Origin: Pedobacter sp. HDW13
Lineage (GTDB): Bacteria; Bacteroidota; Bacteroidia; Sphingobacteriales; Sphingobacteriaceae
Assembly (NCBI RefSeq): GCF_011303555.1
Contig: NZ_CP049868.1
Coordinates: 4,898,001 to 4,962,000, forward strand
DNA: 64,000 nt
Direction of reading: 5' to 3'
The position numbers were made by a program, and so were the translations under genes. The first letter of the stretch is position 1; each line of letters opens with the position of its first letter. A model generated the notes under the pieces. That model was not told the DNA's origin and did no database searches. It was given only the letters and a program-made list of their open reading frames with translations. This document shows, piece after piece, positions 43,157-52,199 of the stretch.

Positions 43157-43816
43157 ATGTTTTCAAAAGAAGAAATAGCACAACGCATTGCTAAAGAAAT
43201 AAAAGACGGCTACTATGTAAACCTTGGGATTGGTATTCCAACGTTGGTAGCCAATTATATCCCGAAAGGAATAAACGTGGTACTGCAATCGGAAAATGGT
43301 TTGCTGGGCATGGGCCCTTTTCCGTTTGAAGGGGAGGAGGATGCCGATTTAATTAATGCGGGTAAACAAACCATTACCACTTTGCCGGGTTCATCTATTT
43401 TCGACTCAGCCATGAGCTTTGGAATGATCCGTGCACAAAAGGTTGACCTGACCATTTTAGGAGCAATGGAAGTATCAGAGAATGGTGATATTGCCAACTG
43501 GAAAATCCCTGGAAAAATGGTAAAAGGTATGGGAGGCGCAATGGATCTTGTAGCTTCGGCTAAGAACATTATTGTGGCCATGCAGCACATTAACAAAGCC
43601 GGCGAAAGTAAATTATTGCCGAAATGTACTTTGCCATTAACAGGCGTTAAATGTATTAAGAAAATTGTAACCGAGCTTGCAGTGCTCGATATTTTGCCCG
43701 AAGGTGGTTTTAAACTGTTAGAACGTGCGCCCGGCGTAAGCATTGAATTTATACAGCAAAGTACCGCTGGTAGATTGGTTGTAGAAGGAGAGATCCCAGA
43801 GATACGGTTGGATTAG
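43157..43816 (+). CDS. scoB: 3-oxoacid CoA-transferase subunit B
   Basis: 219 aa. The catalytic glutamate is Glu46 in LQSENGLLGMGP, and VNLGIGIPTLVANYIP opens the domain. GAMEVSENGDIANWKIPGKMVKGMGGAMDL is the other family block. It is the partner of scoA just upstream. A strong terminator follows after a degenerate intergenic repeat (TTCGACTCCGCTCAG at 43867-43881). Confidence 0.95.
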   Translation: MFSKEEIAQRIAKEIKDGYYVNLGIGIPTLVANYIPKGINVVLQSENGLLGMGPFPFEGEEDADLINAGKQTITTLPGSSIFDSAMSFGMIRAQKVDLTILGAMEVSENGDIANWKIPGKMVKGMGGAMDLVASAKNIIVAMQHINKAGESKLLPKCTLPLTGVKCIKKIVTELAVLDILPEGGFKLLERAPGVSIEFIQQSTAGRLVVEGEIPEIRLD

Positions 43817-43904
43817 GGAGAAATACAGTTCGTGAAGACACAAACCATGGCTGTTTAGAAATAGGGTTCGACTCCGCTCAGTATAACTAAATTTTTACTT
43901 AAAA

Positions 43905-43950
43905 GAGAAGTCAAGTTTAAACGGCATTGCGCTATAAAACTTGACTTCTC
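43905..43950. terminator. bidirectional terminator between scoB and udk
   Basis: GAGAAGTCAAGTTT (43905-43918) and AAACTTGACTTCTC (43937-43950), a perfect 14-bp stem with an 18-base loop, between convergent genes. Confidence 0.75.
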
Positions 43951-43956
43951 CCGTAT

Positions 43957-44604
43957 TTATTTATCCTCTAAAACAGTATTTCTCAAATCGTTCGAAATGG
44001 CCTCGGTTATGGCAATAATTTCATCTGGCTCATTTGTGTTGTTCATTACTATCTTATGGCATTGATTGCGGTAGGGTAGCAGATATTCTTTATAAGCCGG
44101 TACCACATGGTTATGCCATTTGTAAAGCACATCGTCTTCCGGATAGCCACGTTCCAGTCCATCGCGTTTTATGCGGCGGTCTAAAGCAATTTCCTCATCG
44201 GCATCAACAAAAATAGTATGATCTAACAGTGCTGCAATTTCTTTAAAGTGAAGAATAAATAAGCCTTCAACAATAATAATAGGCGCCGATTTAATTTCAA
44301 GGATTTTTACAACAGCCACTGGGTTATTAAAGTTGTATTCCTTTTTATAAACCACTTCGCCGTTAATAAGCTGTTTAATGTCTCTTAAAAACTGTTCACT
44401 ATCAATGGTTGAGGGCAGATCGAAGTTGTACAACTTATTTTCTTCCTGGGTCATTTCACCTGCCGGAATGTAATAATCATCCTGTGATACAAGTGTTACT
44501 TCATCCTGTTTAAAATGGTGAAGAAAACAATTTAAAAAAAATGTTTTGCCAGATCCGCTACCACCGGCAATACCAATTATAAATGGTTTTTTGTTTAAAC
44601 TCAT
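43957..44604 (-). CDS. udk: uridine kinase-like protein
   Basis: 215 aa P-loop kinase. The Walker A GIAGGSGSGKT is at the N-terminus, then QDDYYIPAGEMTQEENKLYNFD and the RRIKRDGLERGYPEDDVL lid region. It phosphorylates uridine and cytidine for pyrimidine salvage. Its ATG overlaps the stop of the upstream LysM gene by 4 bases (44601-44604), so the two are translationally coupled. Confidence 0.93.
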   Translation of the reverse strand: MSLNKKPFIIGIAGGSGSGKTFFLNCFLHHFKQDEVTLVSQDDYYIPAGEMTQEENKLYNFDLPSTIDSEQFLRDIKQLINGEVVYKKEYNFNNPVAVVKILEIKSAPIIIVEGLFILHFKEIAALLDHTIFVDADEEIALDRRIKRDGLERGYPEDDVLYKWHNHVVPAYKEYLLPYRNQCHKIVMNNTNEPDEIIAITEAISNDLRNTVLEDK

Positions 44605-46121
44605 TGAGCGCTATAGGTTAAATTGCAGAAAAAACGTTTGTCTAAAGCGCCTAAAGAATCGGCTACAGCTTTAGTCATTACAATGATAACATCTTTTGTG
44701 GATTCGTTCTCTGTAAATTTACCAACAACTTTTGCAAAGGTGGTACGGTTGGTCATGGGGTTAGTAATCTTAATTACCCTTCCAACAGGTGCTGTACGGT
44801 GTAAAACCAGCATTTTTGTGCCATCAAGGTCCTGGTCGGCAATCCAAACGGCAGTACCTTTTTCTTCAATCTGGCTTAAGCCATAAACACTTGGGTCGCG
44901 GCGTAGTTTAGGATCTTTTACCATCGTACTGTCTGGCTCATTTTGCTGATCTTCTTTCGACGCATCATTTACTGATTTAGGTTGCGGTGGTTTAGGGATA
45001 ATCAGTTTCTGATCTACCTTAATGTTATTATCATCCAATTTATTTGCTGTTCTGATCTGATAAGCTGTTAAATTGTATTTTTTTGCAATAGAAAAGATAT
45101 TTTCGCCTGTAGCTACCGTATGGATAAAACTTTCTTCCTTAGCAGCCTGCACTTCTTTTTCTTTAGTTCTGGTGTTTTCGGCCTGTTTTTCTTTAGGTAC
45201 CTGTACATCGGCAATAATGCCTCCCGGTACTTTTAAAACCTGCCCAATAGCGATGGCATTATCGGGTAAATCGTTCAGCTTTCTGATCTGGTAAGCAGTT
45301 ACACCATATTGCTTGGCTATGGTAAAAATGGTCTCGTTTCTTAATACGGTATGAGTGCCGGCAGCATCTGCTGATTTATTTTCCTGAACTGGTTTTTCTT
45401 CAGCTGCAGCAACTACTTTATTTTTGTCGATGTTTTTGGTAGCCGGTATTTTAAGTTTCTGTCCAACACGAAGGTTATTGCCGGATAGGTTATTGGCTTT
45501 TTTTACTTCTTCTATGGTAGTGCCATATTTTTCGGCAATTTTACCCAAAAATTCTTTAGGTTTTACCTCGTGCTCAATCATCGTTCCACTATCTGCCGGC
45601 TGGTTATTTACTACCGGATTTTGGGTGTTGTTTTTTACTGGTTGAGCTGGTTCTACTGTTTGTGATGCATTTTTTGCCGGTATTTTGATCACCTGACCAA
45701 TGCTTAAATTGCTGCCCGTTAGGTTGTTTAACGCTTTAATTTCGTTAATTGTTGTGCCGTATTTTTCAGCCAGCATATTCAGATTTTCTTTAGGCTTAAT
45801 GGTATGCTCGATTACATTACCGGTTTGGGTCTCTTGTGCATTGCTTGCAGATCCTGTACCCGTGAAAGGAATGTTAGTAGGCACCTTAATAATTACCCCA
45901 ACTTGCAGGTATTTATTATCGTTAAAAGCCATAATGTCTTTTGGTGCTACGTTATATCTTCGCCCGATAGAATAATAAGTGTCTTTGGCTACAGTTTGGT
46001 GAACGATGAGTTTTTTGCCTTTATTGTTTTCTACACCGATAGAATCTCTTGCTGTACTGGCTTTGGCCTTCGCCACATTTAAAGCCAATAACACTACAGC
46101 AGATAAATATATTTTATGCAT
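44601..46121 (-). CDS. LysM-repeat cell wall protein with C-terminal double-psi beta-barrel-like domain
   Basis: 506 aa with a Sec signal peptide (cut near AKAS). Five LysM repeats of about 43 residues lie at roughly 40-85, 108-152, 185-229, 258-302 and 335-379, separated by Gln/Asn/Pro/Lys-rich linkers; they bind peptidoglycan. The C-terminal about 90 residues (VWIADQDLDGTKMLVLHRTAPVGRVIKITNPMTNRT) resemble an RlpA-like double-psi barrel. Probably an exported wall-binding or remodelling protein. No catalytic residues can be assigned with confidence. Confidence 0.87.
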   Translation of the reverse strand: MHKIYLSAVVLLALNVAKAKASTARDSIGVENNKGKKLIVHQTVAKDTYYSIGRRYNVAPKDIMAFNDNKYLQVGVIIKVPTNIPFTGTGSASNAQETQTGNVIEHTIKPKENLNMLAEKYGTTINEIKALNNLTGSNLSIGQVIKIPAKNASQTVEPAQPVKNNTQNPVVNNQPADSGTMIEHEVKPKEFLGKIAEKYGTTIEEVKKANNLSGNNLRVGQKLKIPATKNIDKNKVVAAAEEKPVQENKSADAAGTHTVLRNETIFTIAKQYGVTAYQIRKLNDLPDNAIAIGQVLKVPGGIIADVQVPKEKQAENTRTKEKEVQAAKEESFIHTVATGENIFSIAKKYNLTAYQIRTANKLDDNNIKVDQKLIIPKPPQPKSVNDASKEDQQNEPDSTMVKDPKLRRDPSVYGLSQIEEKGTAVWIADQDLDGTKMLVLHRTAPVGRVIKITNPMTNRTTFAKVVGKFTENESTKDVIIVMTKAVADSLGALDKRFFCNLTYSAQ

Positions 46122-46406
46122 TTATTTTTATATAAATTTCTAAGTCAAAGGGAGCAATTATACGAATAATATTGTTAACCATCTTCAGTTCTACTGCTCG
46201 TTTTTAAGTAAAAATAAGATGACTATACTATTCTAATAAGTATATCCTGTTCATTAACAAATGTTTGTGAAATCGTTAATTTAAAGAATGTCGAATATAA
46301 AACGAACTTATAAATCAGGTATTGTTCAAAAGCAATTATTGCCCAAAACTTTTGTCCGATTGGCTTGTTAATTAGGCATTAAAGTATACTATAAAACAAA
46401 ACAAAA

Positions 46407-46886
46407 ATGGACGCAAAAGAAATAAGCTTAAATGAAAAAGAAGTAAAGCCTGTAGTAGATCTTTTGAACGATTACCTGGCCAATTACCATATTCACTATC
46501 AAAAATTAAGGGGCTGCCACTGGAACATTAAGGGGCAAAACTTTTTTACCCTTCACATTAAGTTTGAAGAATTATATACCAATGCGCAGCTTACTATCGA
46601 TGAAATAGCCGAGCGGGTACTAACCTTGGGAAAACCGCCGCATAGCCGTTTTGCCGATTATATTAAAGAATCTCAGATAAAAGAAGTTAATACTATTGGC
46701 ATGAAAGATTTAGACATGGTAGAGGCTATTTTAGCCGATATGGCTACACTGATTGAAATTGAGCGCGAAGTAATGGAAGCTTCTGATAAGGCTGGTGATG
46801 ATGGAACCAATGATATGGTGAACAAATTTATGCAGTTTAAAGAGAAAAATACCTGGATGCTAAGGTCTTTCGCTGGGAAAAAATAA
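46407..46886 (+). CDS. dps: Dps-family ferritin-like DNA-protection protein
   Basis: 159 aa. Ferroxidase residues sit in HWNIKGQNFFTLHIKFEELY (about 43-62), the Dps signature with His and Asp/Glu ligands, and the four-helix bundle continues to GKK. Dps forms a 12-mer that oxidises and stores iron and shields DNA in stationary phase. It stands alone with 285 AT-rich bases upstream. Confidence 0.94.
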   Translation: MDAKEISLNEKEVKPVVDLLNDYLANYHIHYQKLRGCHWNIKGQNFFTLHIKFEELYTNAQLTIDEIAERVLTLGKPPHSRFADYIKESQIKEVNTIGMKDLDMVEAILADMATLIEIEREVMEASDKAGDDGTNDMVNKFMQFKEKNTWMLRSFAGKK

Positions 46887-46924
46887 GCTTATTGGTCACT
46901 GGTTCATTCAAGGACAGTGATTTT

Positions 46925-46976
46925 AAGTTCGTAGATAAATAGAAATATGTAAAATCTGTTTATCTACGGGCTTTTT
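46925..46976 (+). terminator. terminator after dps
   Basis: CGTAGATAAA (46930-46939) pairs with TTTATCTACG (46959-46968). The stem extends with AAGTT/GGCTT by G-U pairs, and a T-run follows. Confidence 0.8.
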
Positions 46977-47000
46977 TGTTTTAATAGATGCTTAAATATT

Positions 47001-47008
47001 TATCTTTG
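47001..47008 (+). promoter_or_regulatory. TAnnTTTG box directly upstream of ubiD
   Basis: TATCTTTG, ending 3 bases before the ATG at 47012. This favours the 47012 start over the in-frame 46988 start and implies a nearly leaderless mRNA. Confidence 0.45.
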
Positions 47009-47011
47009 GCC

Positions 47012-48853
47012 ATGGCATATAAAAGTTTAGCAGCGTGTGTATCCGATCTTGAAAAGCATGGTCATTTAATCAGAATTAAAGAAGAAGTAGATCCTTATTT
47101 AGAAATGGCAGCCATCCATTTACGGGTTTATGAAAATCAGGGACCGGCTATTCTTTTCGAAAAAGTAAAAGGAAGTCCTTTCCCGGCAGTTTCTAATTTA
47201 TTCGGGACACTCGAAAGGTCTAAATTTATTTTCAGGGATACTTTACCTAAAGTACAGCAATTGGTTTCGTTACGTAACGACCCAATCAAAGCTTTAAAAA
47301 ATCCTTTTAAGTATGCAGGTTCTGCCATGTCGGCATTATCGGCACTACCACTTAAAACACCATCTGCTAAAAGTAAATTCTTAAAAACGAGTATCAGCAA
47401 GTTACCACAAATTGTAAACTGGCCAATGGATGGTGGTCCTTTTGTTACCATGCCACAGGTGTATACAGAAGATATAGATAAGCCCGGAGTACTAAATGCC
47501 AATTTGGGTATGTACCGGATTCAGCTGGCTGGTAATGATTACATACAGGATAAGGAAATTGGTTTGCATTACCAGATCCACAGAGGGATTGGTGTACACC
47601 AATCAAAAGCCAATGCTTTAGGACAGCCCTTAAAAGTAAGCATTTTTGTAGGCGGTCCACCATCGCACCCGCTTGCTGCTGTTATGCCATTGCCTGAGGG
47701 TTTATCAGAAATGACTTTTGCAGGTGCACTGGGCGACAGGCGCTTCCGTTACTTTTATGATGATGAAGGTTTCTGTATCTCTGCCGACGCTGATTTTGTG
47801 ATTACCGGCAAAGTTTATCCGAATGAAAATAAGCCGGAAGGACCTTTTGGCGATCATTTGGGCTACTACAGCTTAACGCATCCATTTCCCTTAATGAAAG
47901 TACATAACGTGTACCATAAAAAAGATGCCATCTGGTCGTTTACGGTTGTTGGTCGGCCGCCACAGGAAGATACCAGTTTTGGTGCGCTGATACACGAGAT
48001 AACAGGTTCGGCTATACCTCAGGAAATACATGGTTTAAAAGAAGTACATGCTTTAGATGCTGCAGGTGTGCACCCGCTATTGTTTGCCATTGGCAGCGAG
48101 CGTTATACCCCTTATTTAAAAGAACGTCGTCCACAGGAAATTTTAACCATTGCCAACCATATTCTGGGTAAAAACCAGCTGAGTTTGGCTAAATACGTAT
48201 TTATTGCAGCAAGAGAAGACGATGAACAATTAAGTACACACCATATCGACGGTTTTTTAAGCCATATTTTAGCACGCATAGATTTTACCCGTGATATTCA
48301 TTTTTATACCAATACCACCATCGATACACTCGATTACAGCGGCGATGGTTTAAACAGTGGTTCGAAAGTGGTGATTGCTGCTGCAGGAAACGTAAAACGC
48401 GAACTTTGGGATAGCATTCCGGATGGATTGCAACTAGCCGATGGCTTTTTGAAGCCTCAAATTGCTATGCCTGGAGTAGTTGTAATGCAAGCCAATGCCT
48501 ATTTAAATGCCGCAAAAACAGCAGCTGAAATTGCACTGCTAAATATGGCTTTAATTGACCAGGATTTAGCAGGTTTGCCCTTAATTGTATTGGCAGATGA
48601 TGCAGCATTTACGGCGGCAAACATCGATAACCTGGTTTGGGTGGCCTTTACAAGGAGTAACCCTGCTGCTGATATTTATGGCATTAACGATTTTACCGAA
48701 AATAAACACTGGGGCTGTAAAGGCTCGCTTATTATCGATGCACGGAAAAAGCCTCACCACGCACCCGAGTTAATTAAGGATGCAGCGGTAGAGGCTAAGA
48801 TTGATGAAATGGCGAAAGTGGGTGGCGCGCTTTATGGGGCGGTCAGCCAATAA
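47012..48853 (+). CDS. ubiD: UbiD-family decarboxylase
   Basis: 613 aa from ATG 47012 (MAYKSLAACVSDLEKHGHLIRI). The prenylated-FMN-dependent decarboxylase domain runs through most of the protein: GMYRIQLAGNDYIQDKEIGLHYQIHRGIGVH, VFVGGPPSHPLAAVMPLPEG, PNENKPEGPFGDHLGYYS with the metal and catalytic Glu region, then TGSAIPQEIHGLKEVHALDAAGVHPLL. It needs the cofactor made by UbiX (21726). In Bacteroidota this long type is often annotated as a menaquinone biosynthesis decarboxylase; the substrate is not proven. Confidence 0.92.
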   Translation: MAYKSLAACVSDLEKHGHLIRIKEEVDPYLEMAAIHLRVYENQGPAILFEKVKGSPFPAVSNLFGTLERSKFIFRDTLPKVQQLVSLRNDPIKALKNPFKYAGSAMSALSALPLKTPSAKSKFLKTSISKLPQIVNWPMDGGPFVTMPQVYTEDIDKPGVLNANLGMYRIQLAGNDYIQDKEIGLHYQIHRGIGVHQSKANALGQPLKVSIFVGGPPSHPLAAVMPLPEGLSEMTFAGALGDRRFRYFYDDEGFCISADADFVITGKVYPNENKPEGPFGDHLGYYSLTHPFPLMKVHNVYHKKDAIWSFTVVGRPPQEDTSFGALIHEITGSAIPQEIHGLKEVHALDAAGVHPLLFAIGSERYTPYLKERRPQEILTIANHILGKNQLSLAKYVFIAAREDDEQLSTHHIDGFLSHILARIDFTRDIHFYTNTTIDTLDYSGDGLNSGSKVVIAAAGNVKRELWDSIPDGLQLADGFLKPQIAMPGVVVMQANAYLNAAKTAAEIALLNMALIDQDLAGLPLIVLADDAAFTAANIDNLVWVAFTRSNPAADIYGINDFTENKHWGCKGSLIIDARKKPHHAPELIKDAAVEAKIDEMAKVGGALYGAVSQ

Positions 48854-49002
48854 GTTTTTGCCACGGAAGCACGGAATTCACAGAATTTCATCTGTCGGAA
48901 TACCTTTATTACTTCAATACCTGTGTAAGATTTAGCGAATAGCCCAACTGTATTAGAGAAAAGGCTTGAGTTTTATCCTTTACCAGTGCGATAGTTTTCT
49001 TC

Positions 49003-49425
49003 ATGCTTTATGTGCTTGCTCTAAGCACCATGGATGCAGAAACAGCTATCATCAAAATGATTACCAATGGGGCACGGGGTTATGTGTTAAAAGATGCTGA
49101 GCCCGAAGAGTTGAAACGTGCTTTTGATGAGGTGATTAGTAAAGGGTATTTTTATAATGATCTGGTTACACGAAAAGTAATGCAGTCGTTAAATTCGTTA
49201 TCGGCTAATTCCGATATTTCAAGCTTTGTGAAACTCACCGAACGGGAAATGGAATTTCTTAAATATACCTGCACCGAAAAAACATACAATGAAATTGCCG
49301 CCGAAATGTTTGTAAGTCCACGTACTATTGATGGTTACAGGAACGCTTTGTGTGAGAAATTACAATTAAAGAGCCGAACGGGTTTGGCCCTTTATGCCAT
49401 AAAGAATGGAATTGTTAAAATTTAA
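49003..49425 (+). CDS. N-terminally truncated LuxR/NarL-type response regulator
   Basis: 140 aa. Only the last third of the receiver domain is present (VLALSTMDAETAIIKMITNGARGYVLKDAEPEELKRAFDEV), including the conserved Lys of YVLKD but not the phospho-acceptor Asp. An in-frame stop at 48967-48969 rules out a full N-terminus. The GerE-type helix-turn-helix (about 75-140, LTEREMEFLKYTCTEKTYNEIAAEMFVSPRTIDGYR) is intact. No histidine kinase is adjacent. Probably a deletion remnant; it could still bind DNA. Confidence 0.75.
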   Translation: MLYVLALSTMDAETAIIKMITNGARGYVLKDAEPEELKRAFDEVISKGYFYNDLVTRKVMQSLNSLSANSDISSFVKLTEREMEFLKYTCTEKTYNEIAAEMFVSPRTIDGYRNALCEKLQLKSRTGLALYAIKNGIVKI

Positions 49426-49521
49426 AAACTATATACCCTAAATAAAGCCGATGCTCATTTCAGGATTTATAATTTTTTGAATAATTAAAATAAAAAGCTG
49501 ATTTTTAAGCATACATATGTT

Positions 49522-51954
49522 ATGCTTTCAACATCCCGTTTAATTACTTTTTTATTGGTGCTACTTTGTGTAATGGCAAAGGCGCAAGACCATAAACTCG
49601 ATAGTGTGGCAACAAACCTGAACAATTATGGTTTAAGTACCGCTCGTTCTAACCTCTTTGTACATTTTGATAAGAACGTGTACACCAATAACGATCAGGT
49701 TTGGTTTACAGGTTATTTGCTTAAAGCGGTAACTGATATGAAACAATACCATACCCTTTACTTATCACTGGTTAACAACAGAGATAGTAGTGTGGTATAT
49801 CAGGGAAATTTCTTAATAGATAAGGGCTTTTGCTATGGTGCACTGAATCTTCCTGATTCTTTGCCGGGCGGGGCTTATCGCTTTGTCGTGAACACCAACA
49901 TCACTTTAAATGGCAAACCCGACGCCGAATTTATTCAGCCCGTTACAATTAAATCTACGACATTAAATTCTTTGGTTGACCAGGTATCTGTTTTTAAAAC
50001 TTATGATGAACATACGGGCAACGGTACTGTTTTATTGAAAATTTTAACCAGCGAAAACCGCTTTGTAGAAGATGCTCAAATCAAATATCAGATTGGGCGA
50101 GGTAAGCAGGTTTTAAAATCGGCAGTAGCCAAAAGCAGTGTAATTGGCGAATTAATGATCGATTATCCTGCCGATAAAATTACAGCGGCAAACAACCTGT
50201 TAGCCATTAGCATTAAAAAGGGAAGCCATACCCGCTACGTTAAATTTGAACTTCCGGTAAGGAATAAGCCAAAATACGATGTAAGGTTTTATCCAGAGGG
50301 GGGCTACCTGATTACTGATTTATTAACTAAAGTGGGGTTTGAAATAAAAGATGGAACAGGGGCAGGCATAAAGGCCCGTGGCATATTGTATGAGGATGAT
50401 GCCGCAACTGATACCATTGCGACAAGCTCGATGGGAATAGGTACTTTCTTTATGATGCCTAAACCATTAAAGCGCTATACTGTAAAACTTCTTGCAGATG
50501 GCCAACAAGGTACAATTTACGATTTGCCGCTTGCGTTAAATAAAGGTGTGGCTTTAAGCACTGCATCGGCCATTGGCAACAACGAGTTTAAAACACAGCT
50601 TGAAACTAATTTCAATACTAAGGTGCATGTGTTGGTGCATAATTTTTCAGATATTTTTCTGCAGACTACTTTAGCTTTAGCAGTAGGTAAAATGCAAAGC
50701 ATCAAATTTAATTTAGATTCGGTGCCGGTTGGTTTGCACACCATAACTGTTTTAGATAGTAATTACAAACCACTGGCCGAAAGGATCTTCTTTGCGCATT
50801 ATGATCAGATTAACACGGTATCGGTTGAACCCGATAAAAATGAATACAGTACACGGGAACGAGTAGAATTAAAACTGAACATAACAGATAAAGATAATAA
50901 GCCGGTAACCGGACTGATTTCGATAGCCTGCGTGCAGGCAAACAGATTGCTGTTAGGCAATAATACTACCATTGTGGATAGTTTTTATTTAAATGATAAT
51001 CTTCCAGATTTTCCAAATAATAGCTTTGGGCTAAAATATGGCAATAAAAACTATTTAAATGATGTGCTTTTGGTAAAAGGCTGGCGGAGGTATAAGTGGC
51101 CGGAGGCTGAATTGGTTAAATCCGAAACAACTAAACTACTTTCCAGCCTGGAATACGAAGGGAGCATATTGAAGAAAAAAAAGCCCCTGGATGCACCGAT
51201 GAGCTTAACCACCATTGCAGGCACCAACTTGAACTTTTTAAGCACTGACAGTAGCGGAAAGTTCAGCGTTCCGTTTGCTAACCTGCTTACCAAAGAAGTA
51301 AAGCCAAATGTATGGCTAAGCATGGCTACCGCTAAGCACGAAAATTACGAACTTAAGATTAACGAACCACAAAAGACAATTAAAACTTATCTGGGACAGC
51401 AGGACTTTGTACAACCAGTAAGTAAAACTGGGGTAGCAGATGAGTATGCACAAAGTATTACCTCAACTGCCGGAATTAAGCTGAAAGAGGTGGTAATTAA
51501 CAATACTAAAGATAATAGTACCAGTTTTAGTAGGAAAGGACATAACAGGTGTGGCGATTATGTTTGCAGATACAATATTTTAAACTGCCCAAACCATTTT
51601 GGAGATTTTGATAGCCATGAGCCTGTTAAAGGCAAATCCTATAAAGTTGGCGGAACAGGTGGTTTGGTTGTTTATCAGGGCTGTACTGATGAAGAATCCA
51701 AACCTAATCTGGTTATATTAAAAGGAATTAACCTGCCTAAAGAGTTTTACATTTCGGATGTACTGAACAAGAACGAGCCCATCAATTTCGCTACGGTTTA
51801 CTGGAACTACCAGGTACTGGTAAATGGCGAAACCCCGCTAAGTTTTAATACTGGCGATATTACCGGCAAGTTTAAAATTATAGTTCAGGGGGTAACAGAT
51901 AAGGGAGTGGTTTATGGTGAAAAAGAAATTACCGTAACAGTAAATAGTAAATAA
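49522..51954 (+). CDS. large exported protein with alpha-2-macroglobulin MG2-like domains
   Basis: 810 aa with a Sec signal (cut near AKAQD). The N-terminal part has FVHFDKNVYTNNDQVWFTGYLL, the MG2-type pattern for macroglobulin-like proteins, and beta-sandwich repeats follow to about 620 (FYPEGGYLITDLLTKVGFEIKD). The last about 170 residues (after NNTKDNSTSF) are Cys-rich: RCGDYVCRYNILNCPNHFGD and VYQGCTDEE. It has no thioester motif. In Bacteroidota such proteins are common near TonB-dependent receptor genes; the role is unknown. Confidence 0.7.
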   Translation: MLSTSRLITFLLVLLCVMAKAQDHKLDSVATNLNNYGLSTARSNLFVHFDKNVYTNNDQVWFTGYLLKAVTDMKQYHTLYLSLVNNRDSSVVYQGNFLIDKGFCYGALNLPDSLPGGAYRFVVNTNITLNGKPDAEFIQPVTIKSTTLNSLVDQVSVFKTYDEHTGNGTVLLKILTSENRFVEDAQIKYQIGRGKQVLKSAVAKSSVIGELMIDYPADKITAANNLLAISIKKGSHTRYVKFELPVRNKPKYDVRFYPEGGYLITDLLTKVGFEIKDGTGAGIKARGILYEDDAATDTIATSSMGIGTFFMMPKPLKRYTVKLLADGQQGTIYDLPLALNKGVALSTASAIGNNEFKTQLETNFNTKVHVLVHNFSDIFLQTTLALAVGKMQSIKFNLDSVPVGLHTITVLDSNYKPLAERIFFAHYDQINTVSVEPDKNEYSTRERVELKLNITDKDNKPVTGLISIACVQANRLLLGNNTTIVDSFYLNDNLPDFPNNSFGLKYGNKNYLNDVLLVKGWRRYKWPEAELVKSETTKLLSSLEYEGSILKKKKPLDAPMSLTTIAGTNLNFLSTDSSGKFSVPFANLLTKEVKPNVWLSMATAKHENYELKINEPQKTIKTYLGQQDFVQPVSKTGVADEYAQSITSTAGIKLKEVVINNTKDNSTSFSRKGHNRCGDYVCRYNILNCPNHFGDFDSHEPVKGKSYKVGGTGGLVVYQGCTDEESKPNLVILKGINLPKEFYISDVLNKNEPINFATVYWNYQVLVNGETPLSFNTGDITGKFKIIVQGVTDKGVVYGEKEITVTVNSK

Positions 51955-52199
51955 GAGAGATTTATACTAGCTGTTGGTGTCTCCCTACGGCAGAAATCTA
52001 AATATTCAACAATTACTTCAGCACAGACTCTTCGATTCAAAATTTTAACTGATCGGTTAAGCAAAATCTTAATTTATTAACGTATTTGTGACGATTGTAA
52101 CATTTGTGTTAATTTATGGTTGATACGAGTTAAAATCATCGTTCAATTTGGTTTTTGAGAAGACTAATTTTGGTCTGACTACTAACTAAATCGAATGCA

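Noticed and set aside
43255..43743. Minus-strand 162-aa ORF inside scoB
   Set aside because: Fully antisense to a confidently identified CoA-transferase and has no recognisable domain.
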